NCBI RefSeq assembly: GCF_000308615.1
Contig: NZ_BAGB01000068.1
Location: 248,001 to 312,000 of the forward strand
Origin: Nocardia jiangxiensis NBRC 101359
Lineage (GTDB): Bacteria; Actinomycetota; Actinomycetes; Mycobacteriales; Mycobacteriaceae
Direction: 5' to 3'
DNA: 64,000 nucleotides
In this document: positions 19,375-28,302 of the stretch, in pieces
Position numbering within the stretch: position 1 is the stretch's first letter
Layout of the letters: every line of letters starts with the position of its first letter
Program-made: the position numbers and the translations under genes
The notes under the pieces: model-generated
The model's database searches: none
The model's input: the letters and a program-made list of their open reading frames with translations, nothing else
What the model was told of the DNA's origin: nothing

Positions 19375-20361
19375 TTATCCACCGGTCAGCGGGGCGATGA
19401 AGTGACAGGGCACCGGTCGCGGATGGCCCGGATCCAGGGCGTTCAGGGCGAAGGTTGCCGCGCGGGCGCTGCCCGCTATACCCGCATGTTCCGAGTAGTC
19501 GGCTGGACAACCATCCTGGACGAGAATGTTCGTGGTGCGCGGACCGGGGACCAGGCCGACGGTGTACGGGACGACCGCCTCGTCGTAGCGGGTCTCGATA
19601 TTCGTATAGGTCACGTGCGGGTCGTAGACGCCGTCCGCGTCGAACGAACGCACGAACTCCGAGGTTCCGGCCATCTCACCGCAGGACCGGCAGAGGTTCG
19701 CGCTGATCAGAGCGTCCACCGCGGGTTCCGCGCCGAGCCCGCGGGCGAGCGCGCGCACCGGATCCGCCACCGGGCCGTAGGTGCCGAGCCAGGGCGCGGC
19801 GATGGCGACGAACCGGTTCACCTCGCTCGCACCGCCGAGCCGCTTGATGAAATAGTTGCCGACCAGATTGCCCTGCGAGTGCCCGACCAGATCCACCTGC
19901 GCCGCGCCGGTGGCCGCCAGCACCCGGTGCACGAAGGCCGCCAGCTGAGCCGAGCTGTCCTCGATCGGAGCCATCCCGCCGATCGCCGAGAGCGGCCACG
20001 GCATATCGAGCGCACCATAGGTCAGCGCGTAGACGCAGTACCCCGCATCGGCCAGCAGCGGCGCGTACACGCCCCAATTGGTTTGCGCCCCACCGCCCGT
20101 GCCGTGCACCAGCACGACCGGATCCGGATGCGCGGCACTCGGACGGCAGGACCGGTCGTTGGATCCCGGCAGCGAACCACCCGGATGAGCCAACTCGTCG
20201 GGGATGCCCGAGAAGAAGTCGTAATCCACCGGATAGTCGGCGGTGGGCCCCGGCGCGGCAGGTTCTCCCGCCGCTACTCCTGCGGCACCCACCCACAAGA
20301 CGGTCGACACCGCCATGATCAGCAAGGATCCGGGCAACCTACGTGGTGGCGGTATACGCAT
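19375..20361 (-). CDS. Secreted lipase-like alpha/beta hydrolase
   Basis: 328 residues. An N-terminal signal peptide (RRLPGSLLIMAVSTVLWVGAAG) with a probable cleavage after AGVAAGEP directs export. The catalytic domain has the oxyanion loop VVLVHGTGGGAQTNW and nucleophile elbow VGHSQGNLVGNYF, as in triacylglycerol lipases and actinobacterial cutinase-like esterases; an NLCRSC segment and further Cys residues suggest disulfides. The ATG at 20361 has GGGAG about 6 nt upstream. Natural substrate unknown; lipid esters are likely. Confidence 0.88.
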   Translation of the reverse strand: MRIPPPRRLPGSLLIMAVSTVLWVGAAGVAAGEPAAPGPTADYPVDYDFFSGIPDELAHPGGSLPGSNDRSCRPSAAHPDPVVLVHGTGGGAQTNWGVYAPLLADAGYCVYALTYGALDMPWPLSAIGGMAPIEDSSAQLAAFVHRVLAATGAAQVDLVGHSQGNLVGNYFIKRLGGASEVNRFVAIAAPWLGTYGPVADPVRALARGLGAEPAVDALISANLCRSCGEMAGTSEFVRSFDADGVYDPHVTYTNIETRYDEAVVPYTVGLVPGPRTTNILVQDGCPADYSEHAGIAGSARAATFALNALDPGHPRPVPCHFIAPLTGG

Positions 20362-20502
20362 GAGCACTCCCGAGTCGATACGCACCCCAAGGCTAATTGG
20401 AACGCGTTCTACTCGAAGCACGAATGAGAAAACCACTACCCATTCGTGTCACAACACCATTCGCACACCTGATTCCGTCAAGCCCGTTGAACACCAACAC
20501 CA

Positions 20503-20562
20503 GGTTTGCGGAGCGGTGAGCCTCAGAGCGCCGCAGACCCGCCGGAGCGAAGCGGAGGCCGA
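20503..20562 (+). repeat. Structured intergenic repeat, copy B (internally deleted)
   Basis: 60-bp version of the element at 10602-10720 and 54015-54133. It keeps the left end GGTTTGCGG and the right end GAGCGCCGCAGACCCGCCGG plus GGAGCGAAGCGGAGGCCGA, but lacks about 60 bp of the centre. It abuts the stop codon of the FHA-HTH gene. Confidence 0.75.
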
Positions 20563-20563
20563 A

Positions 20564-21187
20564 TTACAGATCGCGGTCGGCGATGATGCCGCTCTGGATG
20601 GCCAGGCCGGCGAGGCGGACTCGCTTCTGGTTCTGCGGGAGGTCTTCCACGCCGAACTTCGAAAACAGCGTGCGCAGATGGGTTTTGATGGCGTCGACGC
20701 TCAGGAACAGCTCGTCGGCGATCTGCTGATTCGATGCGGGCGTGGCGAATCCGGCGTTGTTCTTGTACGGGCGGCACAGCGCGATCAGCACCGCGCGCTG
20801 GGTATCGGTCAGTGAGCGCAGCGTGGGGAAGGTGCCCGAGGAGATACGCGTCGCGTCATCGGCCGCGCCGCCGTAGTCGTGGAAGGACACCAGCGAGGTG
20901 CCCACTCGGATCCGGTCCCCGGCGGCGAGGCGGCGGCGGCCCGCGAGACGTTCGCCGTTGACGAAAGTGCCGTTGCGAGAAAGTCCGTCGTCGACGATGG
21001 TCCACTGCGCGCCGAGATACTCCACTGCCGCGTGTAGTCGGGAGACCTCCGCATCCCAGGACAGCGTCAGATCCGCCTGCGGTGAGCGGCCGATGGTGAT
21101 GCGCTGCTGATCAGGACTGAGTGTCAACTCCTGTTGACGACCTGTATCGTCGGCGAAGCGCAGGAACGATCCGCGAAAACCGCTCAC
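20564..21187 (-). CDS. FHA domain protein with C-terminal winged/LuxR-like HTH
   Basis: 207 residues. The N-terminal half is a forkhead-associated phosphothreonine-binding domain: ITIGRSPQADLTL, the EVSRLHAAVE strand and SRNGTFVNGERL carry the conserved GR, S..H and NG residues. The C-terminal half (LTDTQRAVLIALCRPY ... ASNQQIADELFLSVDAIKTHLRTLFSKFGV) resembles an HTH with a recognition helix, so this looks like a phosphopeptide-controlled transcription regulator. GTG 21187 is chosen (GAGG about 10 nt upstream); the frame opens at 21292. Probable partner: a Ser/Thr kinase substrate, unproven. Confidence 0.82.
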   Translation of the reverse strand: MSGFRGSFLRFADDTGRQQELTLSPDQQRITIGRSPQADLTLSWDAEVSRLHAAVEYLGAQWTIVDDGLSRNGTFVNGERLAGRRRLAAGDRIRVGTSLVSFHDYGGAADDATRISSGTFPTLRSLTDTQRAVLIALCRPYKNNAGFATPASNQQIADELFLSVDAIKTHLRTLFSKFGVEDLPQNQKRVRLAGLAIQSGIIADRDL

Positions 21188-21414
21188 CGTGACGACACCT
21201 CGGTCATCGGAACCAACGACGTATTCTGCACAGTTTCCATGGTGCCGCGCCCTCCCAGCACGAGCAAGATCGTAAAGCGGATACCCCCGCAAGTAGGGTC
21301 ACCGGTTATATCCGATATGCATGAAAACGCCGCCGCTGTCCGGATGTCGCACGATTCCTCCGGACCGCGGCGGCACAATGGGAACAACCCGTCGGCTTCC
21401 CGGCGGCCGATGAA

Positions 21415-21780
21415 CTAGCTGGCGCGACCGACTTCCTTGTTGTACGCATCGGTGATTTCCGCGGAGATACGTCCGCGGGCGGAGACCTTGTGGCCCTTGC
21501 GGCGCGCCCATTCACGAATTGCCGCACTCTGCTCGCGATCCATCGACACGCGACTCTTCGGCGCGCCGGCGCTCACTGCGGCCTTGCCGCTGCGCCGACG
21601 GCCGCTCACCCGACGCGCACTGGCGACCCAGGTTTCCAGGCCGTCACGCAGCTTCGCCGCGTTTGTCGTGGACAAGTCGATCTCGTATGAAACACCGTCG
21701 ATCGCAAACTCGATGGTCTCATCCGCGATGGACTCACCATCGACATCGTCGATCAGGCTAACGGTGACCTTCTTTGCCAT
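21415..21780 (-). CDS. lsr2: Lsr2 nucleoid-associated xenogeneic silencer
   Basis: H-NS-like protein of actinobacteria that bridges AT-rich DNA and silences horizontally acquired genes. 121 residues: N-terminal oligomerisation domain ([28 protein letters not shown]), a basic linker and the C-terminal AT-hook-like domain [22 protein letters not shown], where the RGR tripeptide inserts in the minor groove. The ATG at 21780 has AGAGGA about 11 nt upstream. It lies next to lysS, as in mycobacteria. Confidence 0.97.
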   Translation of the reverse strand: MAKKVTVSLIDDVDGESIADETIEFAIDGVSYEIDLSTTNAAKLRDGLETWVASARRVSGRRRSGKAAVSAGAPKSRVSMDREQSAAIREWARRKGHKVSARGRISAEITDAYNKEVGRAS

Positions 21781-21814
21781 GAGATGAACGTCCTCTCGAA
21801 ATCGTGCGACCCGC

Positions 21815-21820
21815 ATACTA
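21815..21820 (-). promoter_or_regulatory. Possible lsr2 -10 element
   Basis: On the minus strand TAGTAT, 34 nt before the lsr2 start. A GGAAATTTCC palindrome at 21854-21863 lies farther upstream in a locally AT-rich stretch and could be an autoregulatory site. No good -35 was found. Confidence 0.35.
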
Positions 21821-21896
21821 GGCCGATACCCGAGTCGAGAATACCTCGAATTCGGAAATTTCCAAGCCGGGGTCAGTGCAATGAATCCGGTACGAC

Positions 21897-23462
21897 TCAG
21901 CGCGCAGCCGGACGCACAATTGGGAACAGTATCGTTTCTCGGATTCCGAGACCGGTCAACGCCATCAGCAAGCGATCGATTCCCATACCCGTTCCGGTGG
22001 TCGGCGGCATACCGTGTTCCATCGCGGCGAGGAAGTCCTCGTCCAACCGCATCGCCTCGTCGTCACCGGCCGCGGCCAATCTGGCCTGATCCATGAACCG
22101 CTCGCGTTGAATGACCGGATCCACGAGTTCGGAATAGCCCGTTGCCAACTCGAAGCCGCGGACGTACAGATCCCACTTCTCGGTCACTCCGGGCACACTG
22201 CGATGCTGTCGGGTCAGCGGTGAGGTCTCCACCGGGAAGTCGCGCACGAAAGTCGGCGCGTAGAGCTTGTCGCCATAGACGTGCTCCCACAGTTCCTCGA
22301 CGAGTTTGCCGTGCCCGTAGCCCTTGCCCTCCGGAATTTCCAGACCGACCTGTTCGGCCAGCGCCAGCAATTCCGGTACGGTCGTTTCCGGAGTGACCGG
22401 CACACCCAGCGAGTCGGACAGCGACGGGTACATCTCCACGGTGTTCCACTCGCCGCTCAGATCGTATTCGGTGCCGTCGGCCAGGGTGACCGCCTGCGTC
22501 CCGAATGCCTCCTGCGCGACCTCCTGGATCAATTCCCGCGTCATCCGCGCGGAATCGTCGTAGGTGCCGTACGCCTCGTAGGTTTCCAGCATCGCGAACT
22601 CGGGGGAATGCGTGGAATCCGCGCCCTCGTTGCGGAAGTTGCGGTTGACCTCGAAGACCTTCTCGATACCGCCGACAACGCACCGCTTGAGGAACAGCTC
22701 GGGCGCAATGCGCAGGTACAGATCGATATCCAGGGCATTGGAATGGGTCACGAACGGACGCGCCGCCGCACCGCCGTGCAGGGTCTGCAGCATCGGTGTC
22801 TCGACCTCGAGGAAACCCCTGCGCTCCAACGCATTTCGCACCGCACGCACGACCTTGACGCGGGTGCGCGCCATTTCCCGGGCTTCCGGTCGCACGATCA
22901 GATCCACATAACGCTGCCGGACCCGGGACTCCTCGCTCAACTCCTTGTGCGCGACCGGCAGCGGGCGCAGCGACTTGGCGGCCATCGACCAGGAATCGGC
23001 CATGACGCTCAATTCACCGGTACGCGAGGAGATCACCTCGCCGTGCACGAATACGAAGTCACCGAGATCCACATCGGCCTTCCAGGCCGCCAGCGCATCG
23101 GCGCCGACGCCGTTCAGGCTGATCATCGCCTGCAGCTTGGTTCCGTCGCCCTCCTGGAGCGTGGCGAAACACAACTTGCCGGTATTGCGCACGAATATGA
23201 CGCGTGCGGCGACGCCGACCGTCAGACCGGTCTGCGTATCGGGTTCCAGATCGGGATAGGCCGCCCGGATTTCCGCGAGTGTATGTGTGCGCGGAACCAC
23301 GACCGGATACGGTTGCACCCCCTCCTCGAGCAACCGCTCACGCTTGTCCCGGCGAATCCGCATCTGCTCGGGGACATCGACTTCCGCTGCGGCAGGACGG
23401 CTTTGCCCCGCGGGTTTCGAGCCCGCAGCGCGACCGGATGACGGGGTGTTCGGGGTGCTCAC
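21897..23462 (-). CDS. lysS: Lysyl-tRNA synthetase, class II
   Basis: 521 residues. An N-terminal Ser/Pro/Ala-rich extension leads to the OB-fold anticodon-binding domain ([23 protein letters not shown]) and the class II core: motif 1 in [20 protein letters not shown], motif 2 [23 protein letters not shown], motif 3 [15 protein letters not shown]. The GTG at 23462 starts [10 protein letters not shown]; an open frame continues to 23585 but has no start of merit. The 199 nt upstream, before the rhodanese gene, contain no gene; no T-box was recognised. Confidence 0.95.
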   Translation of the reverse strand: MSTPNTPSSGRAAGSKPAGQSRPAAAEVDVPEQMRIRRDKRERLLEEGVQPYPVVVPRTHTLAEIRAAYPDLEPDTQTGLTVGVAARVIFVRNTGKLCFATLQEGDGTKLQAMISLNGVGADALAAWKADVDLGDFVFVHGEVISSRTGELSVMADSWSMAAKSLRPLPVAHKELSEESRVRQRYVDLIVRPEAREMARTRVKVVRAVRNALERRGFLEVETPMLQTLHGGAAARPFVTHSNALDIDLYLRIAPELFLKRCVVGGIEKVFEVNRNFRNEGADSTHSPEFAMLETYEAYGTYDDSARMTRELIQEVAQEAFGTQAVTLADGTEYDLSGEWNTVEMYPSLSDSLGVPVTPETTVPELLALAEQVGLEIPEGKGYGHGKLVEELWEHVYGDKLYAPTFVRDFPVETSPLTRQHRSVPGVTEKWDLYVRGFELATGYSELVDPVIQRERFMDQARLAAAGDDEAMRLDEDFLAAMEHGMPPTTGTGMGIDRLLMALTGLGIRETILFPIVRPAAR

Positions 23463-23661
23463 GGCACATACCCTATCGTGCTCGGGAAATCGTTCGACGC
23501 GCCGCCCGAGCACTACCGGGCCGCACCCCGCCGACGGCATTTCCGGCGCCTCGACAGGTATGCGCGAGCGGGCACGACGAAACACGCCGGAAAGGTGATA
23601 TTCCGGACACCAACCCGAAATCTATTGCGCCGGTCCGCCGTTCGTCTCGGGAACCGGAGAA

Positions 23662-24093
23662 TTACAGCGAGACGAGCGCGCCGACCTCACGGCTGAAGTG
23701 TGTGGCACCCGCCGCCACCGACAGCAGCCCGGCCGCCTTCAGCGCCTGATATCCACCCACCAGATCGGTGGCCCGGCGCAATCCGAGCCGCTGCAGCGAC
23801 GCCGCGGCCAGACTCGAGGTGTACCCCTCCGAGCACACGATGATCCATTCCACGTCGTGATCCGCGGCCAGCGCCAGACGTGCGGAACTGGTCGGATCCA
23901 GCCGCCATTCCAGCACATTGCGTTCGATCACCAGCGCGCCCGGCAGAGTGCCCTCCTTACCGCGCTGCGCCTGCGGCCGAATGTCGACCAGTAGCGCGCC
24001 ACGCTCGATCGCCTGCGGCAATTCGAACGCGTAGATCCGCGCCAGCCGAGCGCGGGCCTCGTCCAGCATGTCGTCGATCGTCAGATGGGTCAT
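23662..24093 (-). CDS. Rhodanese-like sulfurtransferase
   Basis: 143-residue single rhodanese domain. LLVDIRPQAQRGKEGTLPGALVI gives the CH2A-like region, and the active-site loop is VCSEGYTSSLAA, where the Cys accepts sulfane sulfur. It starts 1 nt after the cysteine dioxygenase stop, so the pair is almost certainly one operon. Such pairs are expected to route cysteine sulfinate-derived or persulfide sulfur; sulfide quinone reductase and persulfide dioxygenase are not in this window. Confidence 0.9.
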   Translation of the reverse strand: MTHLTIDDMLDEARARLARIYAFELPQAIERGALLVDIRPQAQRGKEGTLPGALVIERNVLEWRLDPTSSARLALAADHDVEWIIVCSEGYTSSLAAASLQRLGLRRATDLVGGYQALKAAGLLSVAAGATHFSREVGALVSL

Positions 24094-24094
24094 T

Positions 24095-24787
24095 TCACAT
24101 CGCCTTCGGGGTATGTGTGGCGGCGCCCGGGTTCGACGGCAGGATGCCGCTGGTGGCCGTGTCGGGCTCGGGCTCGTCGGTGAGTACGGTCCGGGTGCGG
24201 CGCAGCGTGCCGTGGCCGGTGACCTCGTAGTAGGACATGGCGGACAGAGGTGGGGAGTACGCGTGCACGGACAACGTCGGATCCATCGGCCCGAGTTCGG
24301 CTTTCGCGCCGGGCACCAGATCGGGGGCGCGCACCACGTCGTGCACCCAGCCGAGCGGGAACGACGCCTGATCGCCCGCGGTCAGCGTGCGCTCGCGCAA
24401 TTCCCTTCCGTTCCAACGGAATTCCGATAACGCGCCGCTGAGCACGGTGAGCGCGCCCAGCGACCCGGCATGATCGTGCAGTTCGGTGGAGTGGTCCGGC
24501 ACCCAGCTGATCAACCAGACGTCCACCTCGTCGTCGGCGAGCAGCCTTGTTGCCCAGCGGTTTTCGGTGGGCCAGATGCCGCCCGCCGGGAACAGGTGGT
24601 CGTACCGACCGGCCAGCACATCCTCGGCGCCCTCATCGGTCAGGCGCAGCAGATCGGCCGGGCGCAGCCGCGTGGGCAGCGCCGAGGCCACGGCGCGATC
24701 GGTGATATCGGTGGACAGCCGGGAATTGGCGGCCGAGAAATGCGACGGAACGACGCGTGCGGGACGAGTGATACCTGCGGAACGCAT
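24095..24787 (-). CDS. Cysteine dioxygenase (cupin)
   Basis: Fe(II) enzyme converting L-cysteine to cysteine sulfinic acid, 230 residues. The cupin metal ligands are ELHDHAGSLGALTVLSG (two His) and the later GWVHDVVRA His. The cupin is preceded by an Arg/Ala/Leu-rich helical part and followed by a Pro/Thr-rich tail of about 25 residues. The ATG at 24787 has GGAG 9 nt upstream, and that GGAG can be sequestered by the leader ORF described next. Translation is tightly linked with the rhodanese gene. Confidence 0.9.
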   Translation of the reverse strand: MRSAGITRPARVVPSHFSAANSRLSTDITDRAVASALPTRLRPADLLRLTDEGAEDVLAGRYDHLFPAGGIWPTENRWATRLLADDEVDVWLISWVPDHSTELHDHAGSLGALTVLSGALSEFRWNGRELRERTLTAGDQASFPLGWVHDVVRAPDLVPGAKAELGPMDPTLSVHAYSPPLSAMSYYEVTGHGTLRRTRTVLTDEPEPDTATSGILPSNPGAATHTPKAM

Positions 24788-24853
24788 GAGGGAGGCTCCA
24801 GGAGAAGTGGCGGTCGGGGGCGGATACGAAGCCCCGACATCAGCCGAGGCGAA

Positions 24854-24895
24854 TCAGCCTCGACAACACTCCTGGATGCTCACGCGGTGGGACAC
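24854..24895 (-). CDS. 13-codon leader peptide with tandem cysteines
   Basis: Minus-strand ORF from GTG 24895 to TGA: M-S-H-R-V-S-I-Q-E-C-C-R-G. Too short for ordinary ORF calling. A -10 box (TACTAT, 24903-24908) ends 7 nt before the first GTG, so the transcript may be leaderless. The codons for I-Q-E contain TCCAGGAG (24869-24876), which is complementary to CTCCTGGA (24797-24804) overlapping the dioxygenase Shine-Dalgarno GGAG. A 6-bp hairpin CGAGGC/GCCTCG covers its end. Design matches known cysteine-sensing leader ORFs in mycobacteria; regulation itself is inferred. Confidence 0.65.
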   Translation of the reverse strand: MSHRVSIQECCRG

Positions 24896-24902
24896 GAGCG
24901 CA

Positions 24903-24908
24903 ATAGTA
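24903..24908 (-). promoter_or_regulatory. -10 element of the cysteine leader/CDO operon
   Basis: TACTAT fits TANNNT and ends 7 nt before GTG 24895. A perfect palindrome CACACC-AC-GGTGTG (24928-24941) lies near -33 to -46, a plausible operator position. Confidence 0.5.
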
Positions 24909-24958
24909 GCAGCGGATCGCGGCAGCGCACACCACGGTGTGGCCGATCCGACAATCCG

Positions 24959-25777
24959 CTACTTGTACGGCCGCGCTCGCACCGAACCGCCCGAACGCTG
25001 CTGGTTGCGCTCGTAGACCAGACGCAGGCCCTCGTGCGTCAGATGCGGCTCGTGATGGTCGATGGTCTCCGATTCGGGCACGATCAGCGGCGCGCTCGGC
25101 CCGGTCGCGACGATCGCGACGTCATCTCCGGCGAAGGTGTCGAGTTCGTCGCGAATCCGATCGATCAGACCGTCGACCAGACCGGCGAAACCGAAGATCG
25201 CCCCGGACTGCATGCACTCCATACTGTTCTTCCCGACCACCGAGCGCGGACGGGCGAGTTCCGCGCGACGCAGCGCCGTACGCGCCACCAGCGCCTCGGT
25301 GGAGATCTCCACTCCGGGCGCGATACTGCCGCCGAGGAATTCCCCTTTGGCCGAGACCAGATCCACGCAGACCGCGCTGCCGAAATCGACCACGATCGCC
25401 GGAGAATTGAAACGCTGATATGCCGCAAGACAATTCACGATGCGGTCCGCGCCGACTTCCTTGGGATTGTCGACCAGCAGCGGAATTCCGGTCCGCACGC
25501 CCGGCTCGACCAGCACATGCGGCAGATGCCCCCAGTACCGGCTCATCATCTCGCGCAGTTCGCGCAGCACCGGCGGAACCGTCGAGAGCGCCGACACCCC
25601 TACGACCTGCTCGATCTGCTCACCGACCAGCCCGCGCACCTGCATCGCGAACTCGTCCGCGGTCAACAGCGGATTGGTGTGCGTGCGCCAGGTCCGCACC
25701 AGCTTCGCATGCTCTCCGCTGCCGGAGAACAGGCCGATTTCGATACTGGTATTGCGCACATCGATGGTCAGCAGCAT
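24959..25777 (-). CDS. coaX: Type III pantothenate kinase
   Basis: First step of CoA synthesis, phosphorylating pantothenate. 272 residues in an ASKHA fold: phosphate-1 motif [17 protein letters not shown], phosphate-2 region [13 protein letters not shown] and adenosine motif [12 protein letters not shown]. It lacks a P-loop, as expected for type III. The stop of panD is 7 nt upstream, so panC-panD-coaX are likely one unit. Starts with ATG 25777. Confidence 0.95.
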   Translation of the reverse strand: MLLTIDVRNTSIEIGLFSGSGEHAKLVRTWRTHTNPLLTADEFAMQVRGLVGEQIEQVVGVSALSTVPPVLRELREMMSRYWGHLPHVLVEPGVRTGIPLLVDNPKEVGADRIVNCLAAYQRFNSPAIVVDFGSAVCVDLVSAKGEFLGGSIAPGVEISTEALVARTALRRAELARPRSVVGKNSMECMQSGAIFGFAGLVDGLIDRIRDELDTFAGDDVAIVATGPSAPLIVPESETIDHHEPHLTHEGLRLVYERNQQRSGGSVRARPYK

Positions 25778-25784
25778 CGGGTGC

Positions 25785-26204
25785 TCAGGCCGGGGTGAGC
25801 GAACGCGGGGAGGTCAGGCCGGAGCCCTCCGGAGCGTGTGCCGGGTCGGCGCCGAGGTGGACCGGCCGGTTGTGTTCGTCGACGAACACCACGTGCGGGG
25901 TGTATTCGCGCAGTTCGGCCTCGTCCATCATGCCGTAGGCGATGAGGATGACCAGATCGCCCGGATGTACCAGATGTGCTGCCGCGCCGTTGATTCCGAT
26001 CACTCCGGAGCCGCGTTCACCGGCGATCACGTAGGTCTCGAGGCGGGCGCCGTTGGCGATGTCGACGATGCAGACCTGCTCGCCCTCGAGCAGATCCGCG
26101 GCGTCCATCAGATCCGGATCCACGGTCACCGAGCCGACGTAGTGCAGGTCGGCCTGGGTCACCGTGGCGCGGTGGATCTTCGACTTCATCATGGTGCGCA
26201 ACAT
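25785..26204 (-). CDS. panD: Aspartate 1-decarboxylase
   Basis: Pyruvoyl enzyme making beta-alanine. 139 residues, the length of mycobacterial PanD. Self-cleavage site Gly24-Ser25 is at the expected position (HYVGSVTVD), which supports ATG 26204. [18 protein letters not shown] and [12 protein letters not shown] are conserved. It lies between panC and coaX on the same strand. Confidence 0.97.
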   Translation of the reverse strand: MLRTMMKSKIHRATVTQADLHYVGSVTVDPDLMDAADLLEGEQVCIVDIANGARLETYVIAGERGSGVIGINGAAAHLVHPGDLVILIAYGMMDEAELREYTPHVVFVDEHNRPVHLGADPAHAPEGSGLTSPRSLTPA

Positions 26205-26217
26205 CGTCGTCGTCTTC

Positions 26218-27174
26218 CTATGCGGTCGCCGGAGCGTGGTCGGGGGTGGTCGGGTGGCCGTCGATCGGAGCGCCGATCGTGAGCGGCATGTTGTCGATCA
26301 GTCGCGTCGCACCGACGCGGGCGGCGACGAGCAGGCGGGCGTTGCCGTTCCAGGCCGTACTTGCCTGCGCCGCACCGGATTCCGGAATCGGGCGCAGGTC
26401 CGCGGTGCGCAATTCCAGATAGTCGATCTCGATATCGGAGCCGCTGTCCAGGACCGCGCGCGCGGCCGCGAGCACCCCGTCGGGCCCCAGGCCCGCGGCG
26501 TGCCGGCCGGCGGTCAGCGCCGCGGACAACGTGACCGCCAGATCGCGCTGCACCGGATCCAGATAGCGATTGCGTGAGGACATGGCCAGCCCGTCCGATT
26601 CGCGGACCGTGACCACCGGAACGATCTTCACGTCGAAATTCAGATCCCGCACCAGCTGCCGGATCAGGGTGAGCTGCTGATAATCCTTCTCGCCGAAGAA
26701 CGCCTCGTGCGGTCGGGTGATCTGCAGCAATTTGCTCACCACCGTCAGAACGCCCGCGAAATGCGTTGGGCGGGAGGCACCTTCGAGTTCCGAGCCGATC
26801 GGGCCCGGATGCACCGAGGTGCGCGGGCCGTCCGGGTACATATCGGCCGCACTGGGTGCGAAGACCAGTTCCACGCCTTCACCGCGCAGCAGTTCCACAT
26901 CGGCGTCGAGGGTGCGCGGATATTTGTCCAGATCCTCGTTCGCGCCGAATTGCAGCGGATTGACGAAGATCGAGACGATCACGACCTGATTGGTGCGCCG
27001 CGCCTGACGGACCAGTTCGAGGTGTCCGTCGTGCAGTGCGCCCATGGTCGGCACCAGCGCGACCTTGCGGCCCACCGAGCGCAGCGCGCCCGATACCGCG
27101 GTCACCGTCGCCGGATCGTGCAGGACGGTCAGCTCGCCGGGTTGGTACGCGCCGCGCAGTTTCGGATCGAACAT
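26218..27174 (-). CDS. panC: Pantothenate synthetase
   Basis: Condenses pantoate and beta-alanine with ATP. 318 residues: [20 protein letters not shown] (HIGH-like nucleotide site), [32 protein letters not shown] and the KMSKS-like [11 protein letters not shown]. The ATG at 27174 overlaps the preceding stop by one base (TGATG) and is preferred over the longer frame to 27243. Product feeds coaX. Confidence 0.96.
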   Translation of the reverse strand: MFDPKLRGAYQPGELTVLHDPATVTAVSGALRSVGRKVALVPTMGALHDGHLELVRQARRTNQVVIVSIFVNPLQFGANEDLDKYPRTLDADVELLRGEGVELVFAPSAADMYPDGPRTSVHPGPIGSELEGASRPTHFAGVLTVVSKLLQITRPHEAFFGEKDYQQLTLIRQLVRDLNFDVKIVPVVTVRESDGLAMSSRNRYLDPVQRDLAVTLSAALTAGRHAAGLGPDGVLAAARAVLDSGSDIEIDYLELRTADLRPIPESGAAQASTAWNGNARLLVAARVGATRLIDNMPLTIGAPIDGHPTTPDHAPATA

Positions 27175-28169
27175 CAGCTGTGCCTTTCTTCCGCCTGATC
27201 GGCGCCCTCGATGGTCGCGTGATGCGGCGCACCAGGTTCGCAATCTTTCAGCAAATGGAGCAGATCGCCGTCCGCGCGCACCCGTTCGGCCGTGCGCAAC
27301 GACAGTGCGCGATAGCCCGCGGCCAGCCGTGGATCGGTTTCGGCCAGGGCTTTCAGGTGCGCGGCCACCGCGTCGGCGTCACCGCGCGCCACCGGACCCG
27401 TCAGCGCGGCCTGTCCGCGACGCAGCGCGTTCTCCAACGCGGCCGACGCCAACGGCGCGAGCATGCGCTCGGCAAGCCCGTTCGGCTCCTCGCCGACCAG
27501 TTCCTGGCCGAGCAGTCCCGGACCGGTCAGCGCGGCGCGCAGCGCGGACACCGCGTCCACGACCAGGGTGAGCAGATGATTGCTGCCGTGCGCGAGGGCG
27601 GCGTGGTACAGGGTGCGGTGTTCCTCCGCCACCCGGACCGGTTCGCCGCCCATCTCGATCACCAGCGACTGCGCGATCGCATAACCGATCTCGTCGGCCG
27701 CGGTGATCCCGAAACAGGCGTTGGCCAGGCGGGTCAGATCCTCGTCGTGGCCGGTGAACGTCATCGCGGGATGGATCGCCAACGGCAGCGCACCCCGCTC
27801 GGCCAGCGGTCCCAGCACGCCGACGCCGTTCGCACCCGAGGTGTGCGCGACGATCGTGCCCGGCCGCACCGCCTCCGCGGCCGCGAGCCCGGCCACCAGC
27901 GCGGCCAGCTCACTGTCCGGCACCGCCAGGATCAGCAGTTCACTGCGCCGGGCCACCTCCTCGGCGGGCAGAATCTGCGAATCCGGCAATCGGGTGCGGG
28001 CACGCTGTATCGAGGCATCCGAGATCGCGGATACCCCGAAAACGATGTGACCGGCGCGTTCCAGTGCCGCGCCCACCGCCGAGCCCACGCGTCCCGCCGA
28101 GACGATTCCCACCGTCAGCCGTGCGGGCGCAGGGTCGGCCCCTGAGACAGGCATGTCCGAGGTCACCAT
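27174..28169 (-). CDS. Rossmann-like and DUF2520 domain protein
   Basis: 331 residues. NAD(P)-binding start ([24 protein letters not shown], GxGxxG variant) and an all-helical C-terminal domain ([27 protein letters not shown]) as in DUF2520. Its stop overlaps the panC start by one base, which points to an oxidoreductase role near pantothenate metabolism; its substrate is not known. Starts near ATG or GTG at 28169. Confidence 0.85.
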   Translation of the reverse strand: MVTSDMPVSGADPAPARLTVGIVSAGRVGSAVGAALERAGHIVFGVSAISDASIQRARTRLPDSQILPAEEVARRSELLILAVPDSELAALVAGLAAAEAVRPGTIVAHTSGANGVGVLGPLAERGALPLAIHPAMTFTGHDEDLTRLANACFGITAADEIGYAIAQSLVIEMGGEPVRVAEEHRTLYHAALAHGSNHLLTLVVDAVSALRAALTGPGLLGQELVGEEPNGLAERMLAPLASAALENALRRGQAALTGPVARGDADAVAAHLKALAETDPRLAAGYRALSLRTAERVRADGDLLHLLKDCEPGAPHHATIEGADQAEERHS

Positions 28170-28302
28170 TGTCCTCTCGAAGTCGTTCCAGTCCCGCGAC
28201 TACGGCGGGTACCGGACGTTACGTTCCCGAGAATAGAACCCCGCAGCTCACGCGACCAGAGCCACCCCCGGTGACATTCGCCGCACTATTGCCCCGGCCG
28301 AA

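Noticed and set aside
23463-23661. T-box or other tRNA-sensing leader before lysS
   Set aside because: No specifier loop or antiterminator recognised in the 199 nt.
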